Positions 45,977 to 53,563 of a stretch of 64,000 nt of DNA are shown here, one piece after another (the first letter of the stretch is position 1; each line of letters begins with the position of its first letter). A program made the translations under genes and the position numbers. The notes under the pieces were generated by a model that was given only the letters and a program-made list of their open reading frames with translations, had not been told where the DNA came from and did no database searches. Where the stretch lies: NCBI GenBank assembly GCA_002923375.1, contig BEIJ01000001.1, forward strand, positions 1,240,001-1,304,000. Reading direction: 5' to 3'. Source of the DNA: a bacterium HR33 (lineage in GTDB: Bacteria > Gemmatimonadota > Gemmatimonadetes > Gemmatimonadales > GWC2-71-9).

Positions 45977-47215
45977 CTATTGCGCCCGCCGCATCACCAG
46001 TACCGCATTCACACCGCCAAAGCCGAAAGAGTTGGACACCATGACCTCCGGCGCCCCCGCCCGCCCGGAGGCGGCAAGATAGTCGAGATCGCACGCCGGG
46101 TCAGGATGCTCCAGATTGAGCGTGGGAGGCAACCAGTTGCGCTCGAACGCCAAAGCACAGATGGCAGCCTCGATCGCCCCGCTCGCACCCAAAGCGTGCC
46201 CGTAGTAACCCTTGGTACCGCTCACCGCAAGGCGATAGGCGTGCTCGCCAAAAACCTTCTTGATCGCCAGGGTCTCGGTGGCGTCGTTGAGAGGCGTGGA
46301 AGAACCGTGAGCGTTTATGTAACCCACCTCCTCCGGCCGCACCCCGGCGTCCAAGAGGGCCAGGGCGATGCACCGCGCCGCTTCCCGGGCATCCGGCTTG
46401 GGAGCGGTCATATGGTAGGCGTCGTTGGTGAGCGCGTAACCCGCCACCTCCGCATAGATCTTGGCCCCCCGAGCCAAGGCTCGCTCCCGCTCCTCCAGTA
46501 CCAGCACCGCCGCACCTTCGCCCATCACGAAACCGTCCCGATCCCGGTCGAACGGGCGGCAGGCCTTCTCGGGTTCGTCGTTGCGACACGACATCGCCCG
46601 GATCAAGGCGAACGCCCCGAAACAAAGCGGAGACAGAGGAGCCTCCGCCCCGCCGGCCAACATCACGTCGGCCTCCCCCGAACGTATGGCCCGCAACGCG
46701 TCACCCAGCGCCACGGTTCCGGAAGCGCAAGACATGGCATTGGTGGAATTGGGACCTCTCAGGTCGAAGGCGATCGCGATGTTGCAGGAAACCGCGCCGG
46801 CAAAAACCGTAAGCGCCAGCGCCGGATTTACCGCTCTAATCCCCTCCTTTCGGTAAACCTCCGCCTCGGCTTCGGCAAAGGCCACCCCTCCCAGGGCCGA
46901 ACCCATGGAAACGCCGATTCGGTCCCGATTTTCTTCTTCGAGCCTCAAGCCCGCGTCCTCGATCGCAAGCTTTGCCGCGGTCACACCCAGCTGGGAGAAC
47001 CGGTCCCAGCGCCGCGCCTGCTTGGGATCCAAAAACTTCAAAGGATCGAAATCGGAAATCTCGGCGGCGATCCTGCTGCGAAACGGCGAAGCGTCGAACC
47101 GGGTGATCGATCGCACCGCCGAACGGCGCGCCAAAAGCCCGCACCAAAACTCCTCCACCCCGATCCCGATGGGAGTGACCGGGCCGATACCGGTGATTAC
47201 CGCCCTGCGAACCAT
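45977..47215 (-). CDS. Beta-ketoacyl-ACP synthase, FabF type
   Basis: A 412-residue thiolase-fold condensing enzyme with a complete Cys-His-His triad: C163 (AMSCASG), H303 (NAHGSSTPLND) and H340 (KGYYGHALGASG), the same numbers as E. coli FabF, and the late SNSFGFGGVNAVL loop. It would elongate acyl or polyketide chains on an acyl carrier protein. The usual TACATG around the Cys is changed to MSCASG. It is the last gene of an eight-gene operon without acpP, fabD or fabG neighbours, so a secondary lipid or polyketide role is more likely than general fatty-acid synthesis. The start overlaps the SRPBCC gene by 19 nt. Confidence 0.9.
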   Translation of the reverse strand: MVRRAVITGIGPVTPIGIGVEEFWCGLLARRSAVRSITRFDASPFRSRIAAEISDFDPLKFLDPKQARRWDRFSQLGVTAAKLAIEDAGLRLEEENRDRIGVSMGSALGGVAFAEAEAEVYRKEGIRAVNPALALTVFAGAVSCNIAIAFDLRGPNSTNAMSCASGTVALGDALRAIRSGEADVMLAGGAEAPLSPLCFGAFALIRAMSCRNDEPEKACRPFDRDRDGFVMGEGAAVLVLEERERALARGAKIYAEVAGYALTNDAYHMTAPKPDAREAARCIALALLDAGVRPEEVGYINAHGSSTPLNDATETLAIKKVFGEHAYRLAVSGTKGYYGHALGASGAIEAAICALAFERNWLPPTLNLEHPDPACDLDYLAASGRAGAPEVMVSNSFGFGGVNAVLVMRRAQ

Positions 47216-47661
47216 GATTCGGCCTTGCGCTTTACCCCCGCCAAGGTGCGGGAGGCTATCCCGTGGATAAAGATCGGTCCGATCACCAGATTTGCCGCGG
47301 CACCGCCAATCAAAGGCCACGGCGGTCCGGTCCACCGGTGCAGAATTCTTACCTCTACGGTATCCCCCTGCTCCTCCAAAGACCACTCCACATCCATCCC
47401 CGCCGTTATCCCTCGAATGTGGCGGTATCGGATGGCTCGCTCCGGTTCCAGACGCATCTCGGAAACCCACCAGGTGGGATACTTGAACCAACCGAAAGGC
47501 CGCCAAGCCGCCATCTCCACCACCGTCTTGTCCGCTGCCCGCTCCAGCACTTTCACCCACCGGTAGTGGGGCAAAAACTCCGGCCATCGCTCCACCTCGC
47601 TGGCCACCCAATACACCACGCCGAGGGGCGCGGCAACGGTGATCCTATCGAGCGTTACCAA
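47197..47661 (-). CDS. SRPBCC/polyketide-cyclase-like protein
   Basis: A 154-residue START-like fold: DRITVAAPLGVVYWVASEVERWPEFLPHY near the N-terminus is the typical COQ10/polyketide-cyclase opening, followed by VVEMAAW, WWVSEMRLEPERAIRYRH and WSLEEQGDTVEVRILHRW. Such folds bind a hydrophobic ligand and can cyclise polyketides or chaperone quinones. The TTG start at 47661 is set by an excellent GGAGG 7 nt upstream. It overlaps the methyltransferase by 17 nt and the ketosynthase by 19 nt. Both a cyclase and a quinone-binding role fit. Confidence 0.8.
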   Translation of the reverse strand: MVTLDRITVAAPLGVVYWVASEVERWPEFLPHYRWVKVLERAADKTVVEMAAWRPFGWFKYPTWWVSEMRLEPERAIRYRHIRGITAGMDVEWSLEEQGDTVEVRILHRWTGPPWPLIGGAAANLVIGPIFIHGIASRTLAGVKRKAESWFAGR

Positions 47662-48346
47662 CCCCGGTCCTCCAATAGGCCACCAGCCTGAATCCCGGCC
47701 GCCGATACACGCGAGCTTCAATCCCCGCGCGGCGCAACCAAGCGCAAAGCTCGCCGCGGGTAAAGCCGCGATTGAGAGATATCACTCCGTCCGCTTCGGT
47801 GACCGGATGCAGCCTCATCCAGCGCGACAAAAACGGGAACCAGAAGGCGGCAAACCTGCTGCGTACCAGGTCGGCAATCACCACCCCGATTCGCGCCACG
47901 CGGGAGAGCTCCAAAACAAATTCCGGTATCGCCGCGCGGTCCAGATGATGCAACACCTGGCTCGCCACCGCTACGTCCACCGCGCCGGCCCGCAGCGGTA
48001 ACCGAGCGCCGTCCGCCCGCAGCGTCACCGCGCCGGATCCCGCGCACACTCGCGCCGCCACCGGGTGCAGCTCTACCGCCAAAAACCGTACATCCTTGCG
48101 CCCCAGCCTCGCTTTGAGATGGGCGATCACGTCGCCGCCTCCCGCTCCCACGTCGAGGATCTCGATGGGAAGACCGGCAGGCAAATCCTTCAGCAAACAC
48201 CTCAAGCCGAACCTCACCGCCGCGCAACCGCCCAGCCGGGCGTTCACCCGCGCGATGTCTTCCAGCGTCTTCCGTACCAAATAAGGGTCCGCATCCGGCC
48301 GGTCCAGCGTCTCCAGCACCGCGCCGGCCCTATTGATCGAGATCAC
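47645..48346 (-). CDS. Class I SAM-dependent methyltransferase
   Basis: A 233-residue methyltransferase with the SAM-binding motif IEILDVGAGGGDVIAHL near residue 71, an acidic residue after the next strand (FLAVELHP), a motif IV-like VDVAVASQVLHHLD and a long C-terminal cap (RLHPVTEADGVISLNRGFTRGEL). This branch is often met near type III polyketide synthase and FAD oxidoreductase genes, methylating phenolic or quinone-like rings. GTG 48346 overlaps the flavin reductase stop (GTGA). The real acceptor is unknown. Confidence 0.82.
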   Translation of the reverse strand: MISINRAGAVLETLDRPDADPYLVRKTLEDIARVNARLGGCAAVRFGLRCLLKDLPAGLPIEILDVGAGGGDVIAHLKARLGRKDVRFLAVELHPVAARVCAGSGAVTLRADGARLPLRAGAVDVAVASQVLHHLDRAAIPEFVLELSRVARIGVVIADLVRSRFAAFWFPFLSRWMRLHPVTEADGVISLNRGFTRGELCAWLRRAGIEARVYRRPGFRLVAYWRTGVGNAR

Positions 48347-48819
48347 CTCAAGCCCCAGTACGAACCGCGGAAGTGGAGAAGCGGCCGGCGATCGTAGGCC
48401 TCTCCTCCGAGCACCCGGGCGAAAAACACGACGTGATCCCCGGCATCCTTGGCCTCCTCCACCTCGCACCAGATATGAGCCACCACTCCCTCCAAAAGCG
48501 GCAACCGCTCGGAACAGATCCGATAGCCAACCCCCGCAAAGCGGTCTATCCCCTCGGTGGCGAATCGGCGCGAGAGATTTTCCTGATCCTCGGCCAGCAC
48601 GTTGATCGCGAAGCGCAAAGAGCGGCGCAGTATCGCACAAAACTCGATGTCGCGGTTCACGCAAACCAAAAGGAGCGGAGGATCGAGCGATACCGCCGAA
48701 AGGGCGCTGGCCGTCATCCCCGCAGGCTTCCCCTCGCCGTCCAACGCGGTGAGCACGGTCACTCCGGTGGCGAACCGGCCCAACAGCTCGCGGAACCTCT
48801 CGGGACCTACTCCTTTCAC
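48343..48819 (-). CDS. Flavin reductase-like FMN-binding protein
   Basis: A 158-residue protein of the flavin reductase (HpaC/FMN-binding split barrel) family: FRELLGRFATGVTVLTALDGEGKPAGMTASALSAVSLDPPLLLVCV near the start and FAINVLAEDQENLSRRFA, then a VAHIWCEVEEAKDAGDHVVFFARV core. Members pass reduced FMN or FAD to partner monooxygenases. The overlapping upstream gene encodes a FAD-dependent oxidoreductase, which may be the partner, although GGR-type enzymes often carry their own reduction. GTG 48819 overlaps that gene by 4 nt. Confidence 0.85.
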   Translation of the reverse strand: MKGVGPERFRELLGRFATGVTVLTALDGEGKPAGMTASALSAVSLDPPLLLVCVNRDIEFCAILRRSLRFAINVLAEDQENLSRRFATEGIDRFAGVGYRICSERLPLLEGVVAHIWCEVEEAKDAGDHVVFFARVLGGEAYDRRPLLHFRGSYWGLR

Positions 48820-50063
48820 GATCCCACCCGGCAAACTGCTCCCCGCGCAGGGCCTTCCTCGCCGGGAACCGGCGCCGCAGCCGGCAACGTCCGGGAAAGA
48901 ACCTTGTTGAAACCGCCGAGTTCCGCGTGGCCGGTGAGCCGCACCAAAAAATCCGCTGCTCCGGGGTGTCTCTTGAAGAACCGGGCGAGAACTGAAAACC
49001 GCGGTCTTTTGGCGGTGCCGACCACTACGCGCTCCACGATCCGCTTGCCCGCAAATGCACGGTTCCGAGCCCGGCGGTAGCCGCTCAGTTGCCGGACTGT
49101 AAGGGCGTCTTTCTCCAAAGCCCGAGAAACGCAACGATCGATCAACTCGGCCCCGCGAACTGCGGCGTAGATCCCGTCGCCGGTCAGGGGGTCGTAAAAC
49201 TCCGCCGCATCGCCTACCAGCACCGCCCGGTGCGCCACAGGAGAAAGGCAGCGAATCCCGAACGGTCCGACCGCCTGCGGCCGATGGACAAAAGTTACCT
49301 CCGGCAACTGCCGCTCGACCTCCGGGTACCCCCGGAGAACCGTACCGAACCACTTCTCCAGCGGCATTCCCGGAGGGCGGCCCGCTCCGGTTACGACGGC
49401 TACGTTGACCAAGCCCCCTCCCACCGGAGCGAGACCCAAGTAGCCGTCCGGGCCGAGGTGTATTTCGGCAAGACCGTCCTGGAGCTCGATCCCTTGGGCG
49501 TGGCTCACGATGGCCACCCGCTTGAACCTGGGCTTCCCGGCCAGGCCCAGCCTTTGAGCGATGCGGGAATGGAGTCCGTCGGCGCCGATTAGCAAGCGCG
49601 CCTCGAAGGTAAGGGCTCGATGGTGATCGGTACGCGCGTTCACTACCACCCGCCGTTCCTCGAGCAGCAGGTCCGTGACGGTGGTTCTCTCCAGCACACA
49701 GGCACCCCGCCGTGCGGCGAGTTCCACCAGCGCGGTATCCAGCAGCTCGCGTCTTATCCCGATGCCGCGTTCAGGCGCTAGAAACCGTCCCTCGAACGCC
49801 GTGCCGTCGGCGGCGACGATTCGCATGCCGCAGATCGGCGACCGGCTGGCGGAAGCCGGCGGGTCGAAACCGATCCGCTGGAGGATGGAAAGCGCGCCGG
49901 GTCCCAAATACTCGGCACAGGGCTTGGGTCGCGGAAAGGCGGCCCGGTCCAGAAGCAGCACTTTGAACCCGCGGGCTGCGAGCAGCGCCGCCGCGGTACT
50001 CCCCGCCGGCCCGGCTCCCACTATCGCCGCGTCCCACATCGCGCCGCGCATGAAACTGTCCAT
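48816..50063 (-). CDS. Geranylgeranyl-reductase-family FAD-dependent oxidoreductase
   Basis: A 415-residue flavoprotein with an N-terminal Rossmann motif (AIVGAGPAGSTAAALLAARG), the acceptor-side PRPKPCAEYLGPGAL and a second FAD motif near residue 280 (RAVLVGDAAEFYDPLTGDGIYAA). These are shared by geranylgeranyl reductases and by oxidoreductases found in type III polyketide clusters. Reduction of polyprenyl double bonds or ring oxidation both fit. ATG 50063 is chosen; ATG 50051 and 50030-region starts are possible. A gap of 19 nt separates it from the DUF92 gene. Confidence 0.85.
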   Translation of the reverse strand: MDSFMRGAMWDAAIVGAGPAGSTAAALLAARGFKVLLLDRAAFPRPKPCAEYLGPGALSILQRIGFDPPASASRSPICGMRIVAADGTAFEGRFLAPERGIGIRRELLDTALVELAARRGACVLERTTVTDLLLEERRVVVNARTDHHRALTFEARLLIGADGLHSRIAQRLGLAGKPRFKRVAIVSHAQGIELQDGLAEIHLGPDGYLGLAPVGGGLVNVAVVTGAGRPPGMPLEKWFGTVLRGYPEVERQLPEVTFVHRPQAVGPFGIRCLSPVAHRAVLVGDAAEFYDPLTGDGIYAAVRGAELIDRCVSRALEKDALTVRQLSGYRRARNRAFAGKRIVERVVVGTAKRPRFSVLARFFKRHPGAADFLVRLTGHAELGGFNKVLSRTLPAAAPVPGEEGPARGAVCRVGS

Positions 50064-50082
50064 CCTTTCACCCCGGTCACTT

Positions 50083-50847
50083 TCACCACAGTCGTGCCCA
50101 GGCGACCGCAGTGGCGGCTCCAACGGCGGTGGCCAGAAAGTTCACGCCGTCATTGTCCAGCCATCGCAGCCCGCCTTCCCAGCGGCCCGTCCTTCCGCAA
50201 AGGTGCCGCCTTCTTTCGGAAATCGCCTGGCATACTTCGCAATAGAACCGGCCTTGGGCCGTAGCCCCTAGGAGCGAGTCGGCGAGCATGCCGGCGATGC
50301 CGCCTAACAGGGCGCCGCTCGCCAGCGATAAAGACAAACCGAGCGAGAAGGCGATCCCGCTCAGCAGGATAGCGCCGGAGACGCCGCCCAGAGTTCCCGC
50401 AAGGGTTACGGCGCCGGAGGTACCCGCCGGGACCGGGCGCCCGCTGGTGATCAACCGGGCGGTAGCCGATCTGGCGATGCCCAGTTCTGTGGCCCAAGTA
50501 TCGGCCTGAGCTGCGTTAAGGGCGCCGGCGAAGGTGGCCCACCCCAAAGCGGGAGCGGCGGGGAGAATCAACGTTCCCAGAGCCGCCCAGGTGCCGTTTG
50601 CCAGAACCTGCCTGGCATCCCGGGTCGCAGCGGTTCTCTTTCTACCGCCTCGCGCTCGAAGGTTGCCCAAAAGGTTTGCAGAAATAAAAAAGGTGCCCAG
50701 CAAGACTGCTCCCACAGGCCCCGCCCGCCAGAACACGGTACCTCCTATGAGCCATCCGGCGGCGGCGCCTCCGGGCGTAAGCCAGCCGATTCTCCAGCCG
50801 GCGAGAGCCAGCAGTCCGGCCGCGCCGAAGGCCGCAAGGGAAGTCAT
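50083..50847 (-). CDS. DUF92 membrane protein (phytyl-phosphate-kinase-like)
   Basis: A 254-residue membrane protein of the DUF92 family, whose plant member VTE6 is a phytyl-phosphate kinase. Visible family features are GWRIGWLTPGGAAAGWLIGGTVF near the start, ANGTWAALGTLILPAAP, and AQADTWATELGIARS with the conserved Asp/Glu, then LTSGRPVPAGTSGAVT. A cytosolic loop has CEVCQ and C in HLC. If it acts like VTE6 it would phosphorylate an isoprenoid phosphate next to a prenyl-reductase-like enzyme. ATG 50847 overlaps the anti-sigma gene by 4 nt. Confidence 0.85.
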   Translation of the reverse strand: MTSLAAFGAAGLLALAGWRIGWLTPGGAAAGWLIGGTVFWRAGPVGAVLLGTFFISANLLGNLRARGGRKRTAATRDARQVLANGTWAALGTLILPAAPALGWATFAGALNAAQADTWATELGIARSATARLITSGRPVPAGTSGAVTLAGTLGGVSGAILLSGIAFSLGLSLSLASGALLGGIAGMLADSLLGATAQGRFYCEVCQAISERRRHLCGRTGRWEGGLRWLDNDGVNFLATAVGAATAVAWARLW

Positions 50848-51092
50848 TCGGCGGTGTTACGGCGGGCTTGGTCCTTGTGGAGCAGTTCTTCCACGCGGCG
50901 GCGAAGCTCCTCCGGCGCTCGGATCGCGGCGCCGCGCCGGGCTAAAAGCTCGAGAAAAGCCCGCTGAAACTCGAAATGGTCGTAGCAAGCGGGGCACGCC
51001 TCCAGATGGCGCTCGATCTCGAGCGCGACTTCAGGGGTGAGCTCACGATCCAGGTACTCGTAAACCCGAGCGGCTGCTTCGTGGCAGTTCAC
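50844..51092 (-). CDS. Zinc-type anti-sigma factor (RsrA/ZAS-like)
   Basis: An 82-residue protein with the ZAS motif: MNCHEAAARVYEYLDREL, then HLEACPACYDHFEF, giving H-x3-C-x2-C with an upstream Cys3/His4. These small cytosolic proteins hold an ECF sigma factor and release it when zinc-bound thiols are oxidised. No transmembrane segment is present, which favours a soluble redox sensor. The GTG start overlaps the sigma stop (GTGA), as usual for sigma/anti-sigma pairs. Confidence 0.88.
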   Translation of the reverse strand: MNCHEAAARVYEYLDRELTPEVALEIERHLEACPACYDHFEFQRAFLELLARRGAAIRAPEELRRRVEELLHKDQARRNTAE

Positions 51093-51655
51093 TTGGCCCT
51101 CGCCTTGATGTAGCCCATCTCCACTGCGTACTCGTACAACTTGCGCTGGAGCGCCTGGCGGGCCCGGAAAAGCCGGGACTTCACCGTACCCACAGGTACC
51201 CCGAGAAGCTCTGCGATTTCGGCATAGGAAAGATCTTCTAAGTCGCTCAGCACCACCACCTCGCGAAACTCTTCGGGAAGCTCCTCGATAGCCCGAAGCA
51301 CTTCCTCATCCACGATCCGGTCGAAAAACTTGCCTTCCGGGTCTCTCTCCTGGACTTCAGGAAACGCGGTGTAGGATTCCATCTCGCCGAGATCCACGCT
51401 GGTGCCTTCGTGCTGCTGCCTCCGGTATTGGTTGATGAACGTGTTGCGTACGATCGTCAAAAGCCACGCCCGGGCGTTGGTACCCGGCCGATACTGGTGC
51501 CACGACCTATAGGCCTTGAGCATCGCCTCCTGTGCCAGGTCCTCGGCTCGCTGTGCGTCCCGGGTGAGGCTTCGGGCGAAGCGATACACCGCGTCCAGAT
51601 GAGGCAGAGCCTCGGCTTCGAAGGAGCGGCGCTTCTCGTCTGCGGAGCTATCCAT
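51089..51655 (-). CDS. ECF RNA polymerase sigma factor, SigR/SigH-like
   Basis: A 188-residue sigma-70-family factor with region 2 (LPHLDAVYRFARSLTRDAQRAEDLAQEAMLKAY, then ARAWLLTIVRNTFINQYRR) and region 4 (LRAIEELPEEFREVVVLSDLEDLSYAEIAELLGVPVGTVKSRLFRAR). The length and the EFREVVVLSDLE-type region 4 resemble SigR/SigH of the ECF group controlled by ZAS anti-sigma factors, which respond to thiol oxidation. It heads the eight-gene reverse-strand operon and so probably controls it. No matching promoter was seen with confidence just upstream. Confidence 0.93.
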   Translation of the reverse strand: MDSSADEKRRSFEAEALPHLDAVYRFARSLTRDAQRAEDLAQEAMLKAYRSWHQYRPGTNARAWLLTIVRNTFINQYRRQQHEGTSVDLGEMESYTAFPEVQERDPEGKFFDRIVDEEVLRAIEELPEEFREVVVLSDLEDLSYAEIAELLGVPVGTVKSRLFRARQALQRKLYEYAVEMGYIKARAK

Positions 51656-51676
51656 GACGCTGAAGATTCGCCCGCC

Positions 51677-51704
51677 GGAATGCGCGGCGCAATGGGGCTA
51701 GTCC
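51677..51704 (+). promoter_or_regulatory. Possible ECF-type promoter facing the V4R-like gene
   Basis: GGAAT (51677-51681) and GTCC (51701-51704) are 19 nt apart, close to the GGAAT-N18-GTT pattern of SigR-type promoters. If real it would put the divergent V4R-like/M24 pair under the same ECF sigma. The spacing is 1 nt longer than the usual, so this is a weak call. Confidence 0.3.
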
Positions 51705-51725
51705 GGCGACGGCGGCTATGCTAAG

Positions 51726-52388
51726 TTGCGCCCGGACTACGTACGCCTTCCGGTGAGCGGAAACCGTTCCAACGACAAGGTTGCGGCTTGGGTGCCGCTG
51801 ACATTGTTCGAGGCGCTCCAAACCGCGGACGCCCCCGTCGACGACGATTGGGAAGAAGTCTCCGCCGAGGAGACGGCCAGGCGACTGGGCCGCAGCAAGA
51901 CCGTAGCGTTACAAATCGAGCGGTACCGCCGGCTGGCGCGGTCGAACCGTGAGGTCAGCGGCGTGGAGGTTCTCGGTGTCTTGCGGCTGGTCGCCCGGCG
52001 CTCGGACGCGGCGCTAGTTTTTGCCGAAGCCGGTCGCAGGGCGGGGAGATACCTCGCCCGCAGCGGCGGGGCGTGGGAGTTGATCCGGCGATTGGTTCCC
52101 TTTCGAGCGGTGCGGGATGCAATGGGCTGGAAACTGGCCTGCAATGCGGCCGCCGCGCGGCTGGGAGTTCAACTTTCCAAAGAGGGAAAGACGGTCATCG
52201 CCTCCGTGGAGCACAGCGTGGCGGCGCGAGCCACACCGGACGGCAGCGCCTGCAGGTTCTACGGCTCCGCGGTGGCAGAGTTGCTGCGGAACGTGACTTC
52301 TTTCGACGGCGCCCTGGTGCACGAGACCTGCGTCGCGCGGGGGGATCACACCTGCCGCTGGCGCTCGGTTACCGGATCGGGAGAGTGA
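51726..52388 (+). CDS. V4R-domain-like protein
   Basis: Predicted 220 residues; the start is unsure (TTG 51726 or GTG 51753) and has no clear ribosome site. The N-terminus has a helical segment with ETARRLGRSKTVALQIERYRRLAR that could be a DNA-binding or coil region. The C-terminal half resembles V4R (4-vinyl reductase-like) sensor domains: CRFYGSAVAELLRNV, an ETC, and a final RGDHTCRW with spaced cysteines, a pattern used for small-molecule or metal binding. It overlaps the M24 gene by 4 nt (GTGA). Role unknown; a ligand sensor is plausible. Confidence 0.6.
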   Translation: MRPDYVRLPVSGNRSNDKVAAWVPLTLFEALQTADAPVDDDWEEVSAEETARRLGRSKTVALQIERYRRLARSNREVSGVEVLGVLRLVARRSDAALVFAEAGRRAGRYLARSGGAWELIRRLVPFRAVRDAMGWKLACNAAAARLGVQLSKEGKTVIASVEHSVAARATPDGSACRFYGSAVAELLRNVTSFDGALVHETCVARGDHTCRWRSVTGSGE

Positions 52389-53563
52389 ACGTGGCCCTTT
52401 TGGACCGGATCGACCTGAACGAGCTGAGCGCGTCCCTCAAGTCGCTCAACTTGGACGGCTGGCTGTTGTACGACTTCCACGGAATCAACCCCATAGCCCG
52501 CCGGGTAACGGGTTTGGGCGGGCTCGTGACCCGGCGCTCTTACGTCTGGCTTCCGGCCACGGGCGCTCCGGTGATTCTGGTTCACCGCATCGAACTTTCG
52601 GCGGTCAGGGACTTTCCCGGAGAGGTGCGATCCTACACCACGTGGCAGGAACTCGAGCGGGAACTGGCTTCTATCGTCAGAGGCCGCAGGGTCGCCATGG
52701 AAACCGCTCCCGAGGGGGCGGTTCCTTATCTGGACCGGGTGCCGGCGGGCGCATTGCGGGTGCTGGAACGCATGGGCGCGGTGGTCAGAAGCTCCGCTCC
52801 TTTGGTCAGCCGCTTTGCCGCTCGATGGTCCCAAGCGGAGCTGGAAGAACACAAGGCTACTGCGGAGATTCTGCGGAGCGTGGCTCTTGCCGTTTTAGGC
52901 GAAGCGGTTCGGGAGGCGGGCCGGCTTACCGAGCGCGAGTTGCAACGGCGGGTGGTCGAGCGGCTGCGGGCGGCGGGGGTGGAGATTACCGATCCTCCGA
53001 TCGTGGCCTTCGGCGCCAACTCGGCGATGCCCCATTACGAGCCTGGATCCGGGGGGGACGTGGTACTCCGTGAGGGAGACGTGGTGCTACTCGATCTTTG
53101 GGGGCGCCGCTCTCCCGGGGGAGTGTTCGCCGACCAAACCTGGATGGCTTTTGCGGGATCGCAGATACCGGACGACGTGGCTCGGGCTTGGGAGGCGGTG
53201 CGCGCCGCTCGAGACGCGGTGATAGAGCGCCTTAGATCGGCCCATCTGTCCGGCGGAGTGCTTACCGGCGCGGAGCTCGATGCCGTGGCCCGGGAGGTGC
53301 TGGCCCGCTTCGGATTCGGCGATGCGATCCTTCACCGTACCGGGCATTCGATAGACGCGGAGCTACACGGCTCCGGGCCGCATCTCGACGGCTTCGAGAC
53401 CAACGACACTCGGGAACTGATCCCCGGTTTGGGGTTTTCGGTGGAGCCGGCGGTGTACCTGGAGGAAAAATTCGGAATGAGATCCGAGGTGAACGTTTAC
53501 TTGGGACCCGGCGGCCCGGAAGTAACGCCTGCGGAAATACAGCGGGAGCTAGTTCACGCCTGA
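52385..53563 (+). CDS. M24-family Xaa-Pro peptidase-like metallopeptidase
   Basis: A 392-residue pita-bread-fold protein with an N-terminal creatinase-like domain (about 1-150) and a C-terminal M24 domain. The five metal ligands can be found: Asp in VVLLDLWG, Asp in FADQTWMAF, His in RTGHSIDAE, Glu in FSVEPAVYL and Glu in RSEVNVYL, so it should bind two metal ions. Likely substrate is short Xaa-Pro peptides. GTG 52385 overlaps the V4R-like gene; GTG 52391 is an alternative start. The end overlaps the convergent M20 gene by 10 nt. Confidence 0.9.
   Translation: MNVALLDRIDLNELSASLKSLNLDGWLLYDFHGINPIARRVTGLGGLVTRRSYVWLPATGAPVILVHRIELSAVRDFPGEVRSYTTWQELERELASIVRGRRVAMETAPEGAVPYLDRVPAGALRVLERMGAVVRSSAPLVSRFAARWSQAELEEHKATAEILRSVALAVLGEAVREAGRLTERELQRRVVERLRAAGVEITDPPIVAFGANSAMPHYEPGSGGDVVLREGDVVLLDLWGRRSPGGVFADQTWMAFAGSQIPDDVARAWEAVRAARDAVIERLRSAHLSGGVLTGAELDAVAREVLARFGFGDAILHRTGHSIDAELHGSGPHLDGFETNDTRELIPGLGFSVEPAVYLEEKFGMRSEVNVYLGPGGPEVTPAEIQRELVHA

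Noticed and set aside
45980-47566. Forward-strand open frame of 528 codons opposite the ketosynthase and SRPBCC genes
   Set aside because: Both reverse-strand genes have full catalytic motifs and coupled starts; the forward translation is Arg/Pro-rich without recognisable domains.
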